Source of the DNA: Pyrinomonadaceae bacterium
Lineage (GTDB): Bacteria > Acidobacteriota > Blastocatellia > Pyrinomonadales > Pyrinomonadaceae
NCBI GenBank assembly: GCA_021228405.1
Contig: JAJQRF010000001.1
Span: forward strand, 62,001 to 126,000
Direction of reading: 5' to 3'
DNA length: 64,000 nt
The notes below the pieces were generated by a model. The model worked only from the letters and a program-made list of their open reading frames with translations. It did not search any database and had not been told where the DNA came from. This document shows, piece by piece, positions 8,689 through 16,683 of this stretch (positions within the stretch are counted from its first letter, which is position 1; the number at the start of each line of letters is the position of its first letter). The position numbers were made by a program, and so were the translations under genes.

Positions 8689-9846
8689 TTAATTACAACT
8701 CATAAACATTCCCGCGCCGCCGACGTTTCCCTGAAGCTTCATCGTGCCGTATCTGCCGCCGCCCGTATATACTTTTTCGACGACGAATTCCTGTTCCTGA
8801 CAAAACGGACGATTCGGAACTTTCACGAGCGCACGTCCGCGTTTTGTCTGGTGAGTCGGAATACCGAGCGAATTTTTCCAGATTTTCCAAGTCGTATAAT
8901 CCATTCCCATCTTGATGATCTGCACTCCTTTCAAGCCCGTCGCGTAGCGTCCGCGCACGAAGTTTTCGACCGTTGCATCTTTATACGGCGGCATTTTAAA
9001 TGTCCGACCCGGCGCGTCCTGATCGATAAATTCCTTGACTTCGGCGGCTTTCGCTTCCAATTCCCTAAAAAAACTTTCGGGCAATTTCGCACCCGTTCCT
9101 TTTTGTGCGGTTTGCGATTTATTCGTAAAATCGACGCGCCATTTCGCCGGTTCAAAAACCAAAAGTTGATAATCGTCAGATAAAACAGGCTCCGAATCGT
9201 TCAGGATTTCATTCATCTTGCTGAGATACATCTGTTTTGTCGGTCCGATCTGAAAACTGAGAGCCAAACCGCGCGCACCTTGTTCGTATTCGGCACGGCG
9301 CGCCGCAATTTCGCACCACGTCGCGGGAAGATGTCCGAGGTCGTCCTTCCAAACCGAATTCGGATCGTTTGTCATTCCGGCATATTTCGTTTTGCAGAGA
9401 TTATCGAGCGCGGCAAGATCGCTCATCGTTTTTTTCCAATCTTCGGCGCGAACCGGCGGTGTGTATTTGTTGTTGCCGACGCGCAAATTCTCATCGTGAA
9501 CCATCATCAATGAAAAAACCGATTCACGATACGGTGCGGCTTCATCCAGAAACTGATACCGCAACGCGTTTTGATTCGCAATTTTTGCCGTCTGTCCGGG
9601 TTTTCTGATGCGGGTCGTGCCGACTCCGTTCTGATAATCGTAACGCCCGTTTCCAAACCGCACGCGATAGGTGTTGCCGCCCTGATCTTCTTCGATCGTG
9701 CCCTTGACCCATTGCGTCGGACCGAAACAATTGCACTCGAATTCGACTTTTTCGCCGACACGGTAAGAATCCTGTGCTAAAACCGTCAGACTCGAAACCG
9801 CCAACACCAAACTCAAAAACAAACTTTTCAACCAAAATCTTTTCAT
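8689..9846 (-). CDS. Secreted protein with N-terminal Tudor/Agenet-like module
   Basis: A 385-aa exported protein. After a signal peptide (cleavage near VLAQ) comes a module of about 60 residues, VGEKVEFECNCFGPTQWVKGTIEED...YRVRFGNGRYD, which resembles Tudor/Agenet beta-barrels. The remaining 300 residues are largely alpha/beta, with AEDWKKTMSDLAALDNLCKTKYAG and a C-terminal basic half, and match nothing I recognise. AGGAGCAGAAAG precedes the ATG. It is the first gene of the run down to 7393. The similarity of its N-terminus to the C-terminus of the 6349 lipoprotein suggests related binding modules in the cluster. Confidence 0.75.
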   Translation of the reverse strand: MKRFWLKSLFLSLVLAVSSLTVLAQDSYRVGEKVEFECNCFGPTQWVKGTIEEDQGGNTYRVRFGNGRYDYQNGVGTTRIRKPGQTAKIANQNALRYQFLDEAAPYRESVFSLMMVHDENLRVGNNKYTPPVRAEDWKKTMSDLAALDNLCKTKYAGMTNDPNSVWKDDLGHLPATWCEIAARRAEYEQGARGLALSFQIGPTKQMYLSKMNEILNDSEPVLSDDYQLLVFEPAKWRVDFTNKSQTAQKGTGAKLPESFFRELEAKAAEVKEFIDQDAPGRTFKMPPYKDATVENFVRGRYATGLKGVQIIKMGMDYTTWKIWKNSLGIPTHQTKRGRALVKVPNRPFCQEQEFVVEKVYTGGGRYGTMKLQGNVGGAGMFMSCN

Positions 9847-9960
9847 CTTTCTGCTCCTTAAATCTCAAGAATTTTCGGAAATCAACTTTCCTTTTGCTTC
9901 TAGTGATTTTCGGCAAAAAAACATTTCATTTTTTTTGAAAAAAATTCCGAAATAAAAAAC

Positions 9961-9987
9961 GCGGACGTTTGCAAAGCAAACGTCCGC
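9961..9987 (-). terminator. Intrinsic terminator after the anti-sigma-like gene
   Basis: A 12-bp perfect stem (GCGGACGTTTGC, loop AAA, GCAAACGTCCGC) is followed on the minus strand by GTTTTTTATT. It lies 26 bases below the stop of the 10014 gene. Confidence 0.85.
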
Positions 9988-10013
9988 GCCTAAAAGCGTT
10001 GATTTATAACAAT

Positions 10014-10955
10014 TTATCTATTTACCCGAAACTGAAAATCAGCGGCGGATTCTTCCGCATTTTCGGCGTTTATTCCGTAAACCTTCACTATATAATCGCC
10101 TTTCTTCAATTTTGCCGACGGAATAAATGTATTCAATCTCGCGCCTTGCGCCGTAATTTTTCCGCTCTTAAAAATCAATTTTCCGTCCTGATCCACCAAC
10201 CCCGCACGATAGCTTTTGTAATCGCGGCTTTCGAGATTCAACTGCAAACTCAAACCTTTCGCCTCGTTCGGAATCGTCACCGAATTCATTTTTCCGTTGC
10301 CGCGAACCGTTCCCGCAAACAGCGCGAGCACGGGATTCGGCACAAACGTTTTTTCTTTCGGCGTTTCGGTCGCTTTCGGAATCGGTTTCGGCTCGGAATT
10401 CGTGTTTGCAATTTCTTTATTTGAATTATTTACAGGAATTGCGACCGCCGAATTTTGATTTGTTGACACATTCAAATTAGTTACAGTCTTAACGGTCGGA
10501 GTCGGCGTAATGGTTGCGGCGACTTCGGATTCGTTCGTTTCTTTCAGCAAAAACCAGCTCGTAAAAGCGATCAATAAAAGCACGAAACCTGCGCCGAAAG
10601 CTAATTTCGGAGTCGTGAAAAAAGCGATCAGAGATTTCCAAACGGATGTCTTTTCTTCGGTTTCAACTTCATTTTTTGCCGTCTGCAACTCTTCCAGCAT
10701 CGAACGCGTGAAAGCTAATTTTTCGGCACCTTTTTTCGTTTTCAGATAATGAGTTTCAAATCTTCTTTTCGTTTCAAAATCGAGCGTTCCGCGAATGTAA
10801 GATTCGACCAATTCATCTTCCGCGACGCATATTTCGTCAAAAATATCTGCGTCTGCGAAAAATTCCGCTTCAAATTTCTCACGTTCTTCTTCCGTCATTT
10901 CGCCAAATAAAAAGCGGCGATAAACGGTTTCATTTGTAAATTTTCCGTTTGACAC
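10014..10955 (-). CDS. Anti-sigma-factor-like single-pass membrane protein
   Basis: A 313-aa protein that probably restrains the sigma factor encoded just upstream. The cytoplasmic N-terminus (about 1-90) has a helical acidic pattern (YRRFLFGEMTEEEREKFEAEFF...EDELVESYIRG...RRFETHYL) seen also in the paralogue at 43439. One membrane helix follows (FGAGFVLLLIAFTSWFLL), then a Thr/Asn/Pro-rich linker, and a C-terminal beta-sandwich of about 105 residues ending in DFQFRVNR, presumably extracytoplasmic. The start is GTG with GGGAAAGGG upstream. It lies 45 bases after the sigma gene. No zinc-finger HxxxCxxC is visible, so the anti-sigma role is inferred from architecture and context. Confidence 0.75.
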   Translation of the reverse strand: MSNGKFTNETVYRRFLFGEMTEEEREKFEAEFFADADIFDEICVAEDELVESYIRGTLDFETKRRFETHYLKTKKGAEKLAFTRSMLEELQTAKNEVETEEKTSVWKSLIAFFTTPKLAFGAGFVLLLIAFTSWFLLKETNESEVAATITPTPTVKTVTNLNVSTNQNSAVAIPVNNSNKEIANTNSEPKPIPKATETPKEKTFVPNPVLALFAGTVRGNGKMNSVTIPNEAKGLSLQLNLESRDYKSYRAGLVDQDGKLIFKSGKITAQGARLNTFIPSAKLKKGDYIVKVYGINAENAEESAADFQFRVNR

Positions 10956-11000
10956 AGTTTCCCTTTCCCGCTTTTTAGTGACGAAAATCTAAAAAACGTT

Positions 11001-11585
11001 TCACTTTTTCTCCTCACAGCATTTTCGCGTGCAATCTTCCAACTTCGATTTATAACGGCAAATCTTGATCCGCAAAGTGTTCAGATTCAAATTCATCGAT
11101 TCCGCCAGTTTTTTCCGCGCCGAGATCATCGTCGCTTCATCCGTGTCGTGATACGCGATGAGCAATTTGCGGGTTTCGGCATCCATTTTTTGCAGACAAT
11201 TTACAAAACAAATCTCCCGAATGTCTGCTGTTTCTTCCAGTTTTTCGGTAAAATTTTCGCGTGTTTCAAGCTGTTCAAGGTTCGGATTATCTTCGATCGA
11301 TTGATGTTTGCGTTCTTTGCGGCGGCAGTATTCTTTAAAAACAAATTGCGCGACGGTCGCGGTGTAGGCGTTTATGTTTTGAATTTCTTCACCCTCTACG
11401 AGTTTTTTGATAACGCGGTCGAAAACTTCGTCGGCGAGTTCTTCGGAACTGACACAATCGCGCCAATCGAAAAACTTTATCAACCGCACACGCAAATTTT
11501 CGTAACTCAAACCTGCTTGTTCGCGTTCTTCGCCGAGCAGATTCAAAAGTTTTTCAAAACCTGTTTGTGTTAGGCTGTCGGGCAT
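11001..11585 (-). CDS. ECF-type RNA polymerase sigma factor
   Basis: A 194-aa sigma-70 family factor of ECF size. Region 2 is seen around 25-95 (LSYENLRVRLIKFFDWRD...EELADEVFDRVIKKL...INAYTATVAQFVFKEYCRRKERK) and region 4 around 135-185 with a helix-turn-helix reading KKLAESMNLNLNTLRIKICRYKSKLE. The C-terminus is cysteine-rich (CTRKCCEEKK). It lies between a TPR-CHAT gene upstream and its likely anti-sigma protein downstream, all on minus. A paralogue with the same layout is at 44446-45006. Class is confident; regulon unknown. Confidence 0.85.
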   Translation of the reverse strand: MPDSLTQTGFEKLLNLLGEEREQAGLSYENLRVRLIKFFDWRDCVSSEELADEVFDRVIKKLVEGEEIQNINAYTATVAQFVFKEYCRRKERKHQSIEDNPNLEQLETRENFTEKLEETADIREICFVNCLQKMDAETRKLLIAYHDTDEATMISARKKLAESMNLNLNTLRIKICRYKSKLEDCTRKCCEEKK

Positions 11586-11752
11586 TTTTGCTTAATTTAT
11601 TAAAAATCAGAACTCCGATGCCGGCAAGGGCGAAAATTAATTTTATTGAACAAACATTTAGCTGATTTTCAAGATTTCACAGATTTATTTTATAAAATCA
11701 ATCCGCATTCATTCGCCTAATCAGTCCAATCCGCGTTCGATCCGATTTTCGA

Positions 11753-14569
11753 TCAACGCCAATCTCCCTGAATCGAAAAACCTGCCCAGAAATAAGGCGC
11801 ACGAAAACGCGGAATCTTTTTCATCTCGTTCTGCGCGGCAAACAAAGCGGCGGACGGTTTTAAGTTTTTCTGTAAAAGATTTTGGTAAAAACGCTTCATA
11901 AATTCGGCGGTCGCGGCATCGTCAACTTTCCAAAGGCTCGCCACGACGCGATTTGCGCCGGCATACATAAAACCGCGCGTCAGTCCGATCAAACCTTCGC
12001 CGCGAACGTCTTTGCCGAGCGCGGTTTGACACGCCGAAAGCACGACCAGCTCACTGTTTAGTTTCAAATTGTAAACTTGATTCAAGCGTAGAAATCCGTC
12101 TTGCGCTTTGCCGTTTTTGTCGTAAAGCGAGAGAACCAAACCCGAAAGTTCGGGATGCGAAGTGTCAAGCAAACCGTGTGTGGCAAAATGCAGAATCTTG
12201 TAATCGGCAAGTTCGTCCTTCGTCGCATTTTCGCGGTTTGCGTCGAAATCCATATTGACGGTAACTTGATCTTTCGGCGCAAACGCGGAAACGTTTCGCG
12301 CTTCGACACGCGACGAAAGCAGACGCGGAAGATTTTCGCCGAACCGAAAATCGCGCAAAATTCGTTTTACTTCGTCGCTTTTTTCCGCCGTTTTCGAGAT
12401 TTGCGAAAACCGCGTATCGTTTGCTTCAAAGATCGGATCGGCAAAGATTGCGAGCGTTTTTTTCGGCGCAATCCCTTGTTTGGAGTTTTCCCGCAATTCC
12501 GTCAAAACATTTGCCGACGGCAAAACGACGACCTCATTATTTTCCGTCAAAGCCGAAAAAGGAATGAATTGCAAAAGTCCGTCCGTGACGATGGCAAGAC
12601 GTTTGTTTTTAATGTTTCCGGCAACGGGAAAGATCAAAATTTCATTCAGTTTTTTGGAAAGTTCGGCGGTTTTCGCCTCGTTTTTCCTGTCGCGTGAGAT
12701 TATCGAATCATAGAATTCACGCGCCGTTTTTTCGATTTCCTTTCTTGCGGGAAGTTGAAAAAACTTCACCGAATCTTTCGTGACAAACCATAAAAAACTG
12801 CGCGTTTCACCCAATTTATATTCGAGCAAAACGGTTTCGTCGTCCAAAAGTTCTTTGATTTCTTTTGCCGAAACATTCGTGTCTTGCGTCAGATTCGCAT
12901 AATGCGGACTTTCACGCCGGATTTTTTCTTTTAGTTTGTCGAGTTCGTTTGCAAGCGTCGTGATTTCGAGATTGATCCTGGAAATCTGTTCGGGCGTGTT
13001 CTTTCCGCTTAAAAGCGTCGTTCGCTGGCGATATTTGGCGTTGAGCGAATCCTGTAAATCCTGAAAATTTTCGAGCATTTTTTCGTCGATTCCCTGTTTT
13101 ATGTTTATTCGCGCTTCCTGTAAAAGTTCGACCAGATTGCGCGTCCGCGTTTTTTCGCTCGTTTCGAGTGCGGCTAAAATGTCGTTTTCGTTTTTCGTCT
13201 TTTCAAAGCGCGAAACGTAAAGTTCGGTGTAAAGCTCGTAAAATTGCTGAACGGTCGAAAAATATGAAATTCTCAAGTCGGGACTCAATAATTCACCGCG
13301 TGTTTGTTCGATCAAACTCAAACCTTTCTCGATGTTTTCAAACGATTTCGGCAGATTTCCGCGTTCCTTTTCCAAAACCGCAAGCCAGTAAAAAGAATCG
13401 GCTTCGATGCGCCGTTCGCCCAAAAGATTGGAAAGTTCGTTCGCTTTCGTGAAATATTCAAAGGATTTTTCGGTTTCACCCAGACGGTAATAAGTTTTGG
13501 CGAGATTTCGCAAAGAGTTTGCTTCGCCGCGACGGTCGCCGATGCGTTTTCTAAGGTCGAAAGATTGCTGTAAAAACTCTAACGATTTCTGATAACTCGC
13601 CGCTTTTTCATACGCCAGACCGAGATTGTTGAGCGTATTTCCTTCGCCGCGTTCGTCTTTGATTTGTCTGCGCAAAACCAATGATTTTTCAAAAAATTCC
13701 AATGCTCTCGGAATGTTTTCGAGAAATAAATAAGCCGTTCCGACGTTGTTCAAACTGATTGCTTCGCCGCGCACATTGCCGACTTCGCGTTCCAGAACGA
13801 GCGATTGATCGTAATAATTTATCGCGTTTTCATAATTTCCGGTCTGGCTTTGGATGTAACCGATATTGTTGACCGCCGAGCCTTCATATTGCCGATTCCC
13901 GATCTCACGCGTGACCTTCAAACCGCTCACATAATATTCGAGAGCCTTTTGCAATTCGCCGAGTTGTTCGTAAACCAAACCCGTCGAAATCAATCCGACG
14001 ACTTCCCAAACCCGGTCTTGTTTGACTTTTGAAAGTTCGATTATCTGCTGAAAATTTGCGATTGCTTTGCGGCGATTTTCGCGTGTTCCGCTTTGCCGCA
14101 AAACGACGGTTTCATTTGCCAACGTGAGAATTTTTTTTGTCGCTTCATTGATCTCGAAATCCTTCGGAACGGTTGCGCGGATTTCGGTTAATTTTATTTC
14201 ATATTTTGCCTTCGGCGAACGCGGATCGGCGGGCGAAACTTCGATCTTGTAAGTTCCGCTTTCTTTTGCCGTGACAAAAATGGAATCGTTTCCGAGAAAT
14301 CCGCTCGGACTTTCGGATTCGATAAATCTTTCGTTTTTCGGATTGTAAGCGGCAAGCGACACGTCGATTCCCTTTTGAATAACTTCGATTTTTGCGGTCT
14401 GATCTTCGGCAAGCTGAACCGAAAAAGGATGCGTTTCGCCGCCTTTTATTTCCATTTCGAGATTTTGGTTTAAAGCAAGACTTTGCGTTTCCTGTGAAAA
14501 AGCGGCGGAATCGAAGAGCAGGAGAAAATAAATGATTGAAAGAAAACTCAAAATTGATCGTTTCGGCAT
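11753..14569 (-). CDS. Exported TPR-CHAT protease (CHAT 1)
   Basis: A 938-aa protein with a signal peptide (ends FDSAAFSQ), a beta-sandwich of about 100 residues resembling a pre-peptidase/PPC domain (GGETHPFSVQL...GTYKIEVSP), six or more tetratricopeptide repeats (about 160-420; GNRQYEGSAVNNIGYIQSQTG, RGEGNTLNNLGLAYEK), a coiled-coil linker, and a C-terminal CHAT domain (caspase clan). Catalytic His798 (HFATHG) and Cys847 (LSACQT) are both present, so it should be an active cysteine peptidase, predicted periplasmic. The gene is 167 bases upstream of the ECF sigma gene on the same strand; co-transcription is possible but unproven. Substrate unknown. Confidence 0.9.
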   Translation of the reverse strand: MPKRSILSFLSIIYFLLLFDSAAFSQETQSLALNQNLEMEIKGGETHPFSVQLAEDQTAKIEVIQKGIDVSLAAYNPKNERFIESESPSGFLGNDSIFVTAKESGTYKIEVSPADPRSPKAKYEIKLTEIRATVPKDFEINEATKKILTLANETVVLRQSGTRENRRKAIANFQQIIELSKVKQDRVWEVVGLISTGLVYEQLGELQKALEYYVSGLKVTREIGNRQYEGSAVNNIGYIQSQTGNYENAINYYDQSLVLEREVGNVRGEAISLNNVGTAYLFLENIPRALEFFEKSLVLRRQIKDERGEGNTLNNLGLAYEKAASYQKSLEFLQQSFDLRKRIGDRRGEANSLRNLAKTYYRLGETEKSFEYFTKANELSNLLGERRIEADSFYWLAVLEKERGNLPKSFENIEKGLSLIEQTRGELLSPDLRISYFSTVQQFYELYTELYVSRFEKTKNENDILAALETSEKTRTRNLVELLQEARINIKQGIDEKMLENFQDLQDSLNAKYRQRTTLLSGKNTPEQISRINLEITTLANELDKLKEKIRRESPHYANLTQDTNVSAKEIKELLDDETVLLEYKLGETRSFLWFVTKDSVKFFQLPARKEIEKTAREFYDSIISRDRKNEAKTAELSKKLNEILIFPVAGNIKNKRLAIVTDGLLQFIPFSALTENNEVVVLPSANVLTELRENSKQGIAPKKTLAIFADPIFEANDTRFSQISKTAEKSDEVKRILRDFRFGENLPRLLSSRVEARNVSAFAPKDQVTVNMDFDANRENATKDELADYKILHFATHGLLDTSHPELSGLVLSLYDKNGKAQDGFLRLNQVYNLKLNSELVVLSACQTALGKDVRGEGLIGLTRGFMYAGANRVVASLWKVDDAATAEFMKRFYQNLLQKNLKPSAALFAAQNEMKKIPRFRAPYFWAGFSIQGDWR

Positions 14570-14658
14570 ATTTTCCTCAAAAAGTTTAGCAGATGTGTCA
14601 ATAAAAATTCTAAATTATTATTTCCCATTTTTCTCTGTGAAGAAAAGCCCTGAAAAGT

Positions 14659-14664
14659 TATAAT
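14659..14664 (+). promoter_or_regulatory. Probable -10 box for the 14695 lipoprotein gene
   Basis: A perfect TATAAT lies 31 bases before the ATG, in the short divergent spacer between CHAT 1 and the lipoprotein gene. No good -35 was seen, so this is tentative. Confidence 0.3.
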
Positions 14665-14694
14665 TGAAAGAAAGCTTTTTTCAAGGAGGGTTTT

Positions 14695-15153
14695 ATGTTC
14701 AAAAATTTATTTATTGCCGCTTTCTGCGGTGTATCTTTCGTCTTTACCGCTTGCACCGTCAACGTCAATCAACCGAATACGAACTCGAATGCGAACACGT
14801 TTGCGCCGACTCCGCAAGCGACAACTGCCGCCGCAAATCCGCGTTGGAGCGTGGTGGTTTGTTCGTCACGCGCGAAAACCGTAACGCTTTCAGCCGGACC
14901 GGGCGAAACCGACAGCGAAGTTTTTGCAACTTGGAAAGCTGATTCGCCGCAGAGAGTTTTTAATTTCCCGCAACGGGTTCAAAACTTGACGAGCGTTTAT
15001 TTCAAAGCGAGCGGTTCGGAAAATAATCAGGTCGAAACGTGCGTTTTGTTTGACGGCAAAGCAAAAAAGCGCGTCGAATTTGACGATCAGGAAGATGCGA
15101 TTATAAATTCGACCGACTCCGACGAATTGGATAAATGCCGTTGTGTAAATTAG
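14695..15153 (+). CDS. Lipoprotein with Asn-rich linker, unknown function
   Basis: A 152-aa predicted lipoprotein (MFKNLFIAAFCGVSFVFTAC, lipobox FTAC) followed by an Asn/Thr-rich linker (NQPNTNSNANTF) and a compact domain with two further cysteines (VVVCSSRAKTVTL and QVETCVLFDG) that may pair, ending in DSDELDKCRCVN. A strong ribosome site, AAGGAGGG, stands 5-6 bases before ATG. It is divergent from CHAT 1 and convergent with the small acidic gene at 15158. Family not recognised. Confidence 0.78.
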   Translation: MFKNLFIAAFCGVSFVFTACTVNVNQPNTNSNANTFAPTPQATTAAANPRWSVVVCSSRAKTVTLSAGPGETDSEVFATWKADSPQRVFNFPQRVQNLTSVYFKASGSENNQVETCVLFDGKAKKRVEFDDQEDAIINSTDSDELDKCRCVN

Positions 15154-15157
15154 ATTT

Positions 15158-15322
15158 CTAATTTTCTTCTTCGGTTTCGTCATCGTCTTCGTCGGTAAAA
15201 ACTTCATAGCCGTGCGCGTCGTCGTAATAATAACTGCGGCGTTCTTCTTTTTTAGTCAGCGGTTCGTGTTTTGGCGAATCGCTTTTTTGTTTTTCGTCGT
15301 CTTGTTTCGTCTTTTCGCACAT
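15158..15322 (-). CDS. Small acidic protein (54 aa)
   Basis: This short frame reads MCEKTKQDDEKQKSD... and ends ...YEVFTDEDDDETEEEN. It is strongly charged, with a basic/acidic first half, an aromatic centre (RRSYYYDDAHGYEVF) and a very acidic tail. The pattern is far from random for this GC content. A GGGG stretch lies about 14 bases before the ATG. It is convergent with the 14695 lipoprotein gene and divergent from the acid phosphatase. No function can be given. Confidence 0.6.
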   Translation of the reverse strand: MCEKTKQDDEKQKSDSPKHEPLTKKEERRSYYYDDAHGYEVFTDEDDDETEEEN

Positions 15323-15366
15323 AATTCGTTTATAATTTCCCCAAAATCTGCATCTTAAAAAAAGCT

Positions 15367-16215
15367 ATGAAACCCAAAAATTATCTACTGACATTCGGAT
15401 TAATTGTAACATCGGTCGTTTCGACATATTTTGCGACCGTTTCGACCGCACAGCAAGGAGCACAACCTGCGATTGCGACGGCGGACACGGAATATCAGGT
15501 TGCATCCATTCTTTATATGCAAAAAGCCGCCGAATTTCGCGCGCTTTGCTATCAGGCATTTAATCTTGCCAAAATGCAGATCGACAACGACGGCGACAAA
15601 AAATCTCAGAAAACCTTAACAAAAGCCGAACGTAAAATGCCGCGCGCAATCGTCGTCGATATTGACGAAACGATGCTCGACAATTCGCCCGCGCAAGCCT
15701 TCGGCGCGAAAAATCGGCAAGGTTTTAATTTGAAAAGCTGGTATGATTGGGGCGAAATGCGCAAAGCAAAAGCGATTCCCGGCGCGGTCGATTTTGCGAA
15801 TTATGCGAAATCGAAAAATGTCAGAATTTTCTACGTTTCAAACCGCGACGAAGTGCAGAAAAAAGCCACGATGGACAATTTAACAGCCGTCGGTTTTCCC
15901 GATGTTTCGGACGAAAACGTGCTTCTGCGTCAAAAAGATTCGACCAAAGAACCGCGCCGCCAATCGATTGCCGCAAAATACCGAATCATCGCTTTAATCG
16001 GCGATAATCTGAACGATCACGCGCAGGTTTTCGAGCGCAAATCCGTCGCCGACCGTTTCGCCGAAACCGACAAAGTAAAAAATCTGTGGGGAACAAAATA
16101 CATCGTCCTGCCGAACGCAATGTATGGCGATTGGGAAAGCGCGATCTACGAATATCAACGCCTGACCGAAGCGCAAAAAAGCGAAAAACGCATAAACGCG
16201 CTTGAATTACCGTAA
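15367..16215 (+). CDS. Class C acid phosphatase / 5'-nucleotidase (HAD, lipoprotein e(P4)-like)
   Basis: A 282-aa exported HAD phosphatase that would release phosphate from nucleotides or other monoesters outside the cytoplasm. The N-terminus has a membrane or signal segment (YLLTFGLIVTSVVSTYFATVSTAQ). Family hallmarks are visible: the helical lead QVASILYMQKAAEFRALCYQAFNLA, motif I VVDIDETMLDNS (nucleophile and acid Asp), the Trp/Tyr-rich SWYDWGEMRKAKAIPGAVDF, motif II FYVSNRDE, and motif IV ALIGDNLNDH. There is no lipobox cysteine, unlike classical e(P4). A TATAAT occurs 31 bases before the ATG. A long structured, repeat-bearing spacer follows. Confidence 0.9.
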   Translation: MKPKNYLLTFGLIVTSVVSTYFATVSTAQQGAQPAIATADTEYQVASILYMQKAAEFRALCYQAFNLAKMQIDNDGDKKSQKTLTKAERKMPRAIVVDIDETMLDNSPAQAFGAKNRQGFNLKSWYDWGEMRKAKAIPGAVDFANYAKSKNVRIFYVSNRDEVQKKATMDNLTAVGFPDVSDENVLLRQKDSTKEPRRQSIAAKYRIIALIGDNLNDHAQVFERKSVADRFAETDKVKNLWGTKYIVLPNAMYGDWESAIYEYQRLTEAQKSEKRINALELP

Positions 16216-16236
16216 CTTTATTTTTTTGGAAAAAAG

Positions 16237-16315
16237 TTTTCAGCGAAATGTTCAGAGTTTCAAACTTTAGTTTGAGTTTCGCTGAAAAGTCCAAACTAAA
16301 GTTTGAACTCTGAAC
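16237..16315 (+). repeat. Two interleaved long inverted repeats (A-B-A'-B')
   Basis: TTTTCAGCGAAA (16237-16248) pairs with TTTCGCTGAAAA (16277-16288). A 25-base arm at 16250-16274 pairs with the 24-base arm at 16292-16315, with a single bulged T. The two pairs interleave, so the RNA could form either hairpin or a pseudoknot. They lie 21 bases after the phosphatase stop codon and may act as its terminator or 3' stabiliser. Confidence 0.75.
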
Positions 16316-16324
16316 GGAGAGAAA

Positions 16325-16639
16325 AACCTTTAAATCATAGAATTCAACTCTTAAATTTTAGGGAAAAACTTTTGAATTATAGAATTTAACTTTTGAATGA
16401 TAGAGAAAAATAGTTTTTCGCTAAGTTTTAACTCTTGAATTTTGGAGAAAAACTCTTGCAGCTTAGGGAAAAACTTATTTTCTCTATCATTTAACTTCTA
16501 AAACCTAGCGAAAAACTCTTGCGGTTTGGAGAAAAACTTATTTTCTCTACCGAAAAACTATTTCCGCTTATATTTTAGAGATACATTTTCGGCTTTTAAT
16601 CTCTCAAATTCGGCGAAAAATCGTTATAATTCGTTAAGT
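16325..16639. repeat. 21-bp-period degenerate tandem array 1 (about 15 units)
   Basis: Units start every 21 bases from 16325 (16346, 16367, ... 16598, 16619). A typical unit is AACTCTTGAATTTTGGAGAAA-like; nearly every unit begins AA and many end GAAA or TTT. Examples begin at 16430, 16451, 16472, 16493 and 16514. Units differ at many places but the phase is kept through the whole stretch. It fills the spacer between the acid phosphatase and the S9 peptidase genes. No coding sense is evident. Confidence 0.8.
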
Positions 16640-16683
16640 TCCAAAACTTCGTTCAAATTACACTATCAACACTTTGTTTAGAT

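Noticed and set aside
16216-16683. CRISPR array in the phosphatase/S9 spacer
   Set aside because: Units are 21 bases, contiguous and degenerate, with no constant repeat and unique spacers and no cas genes in the window.
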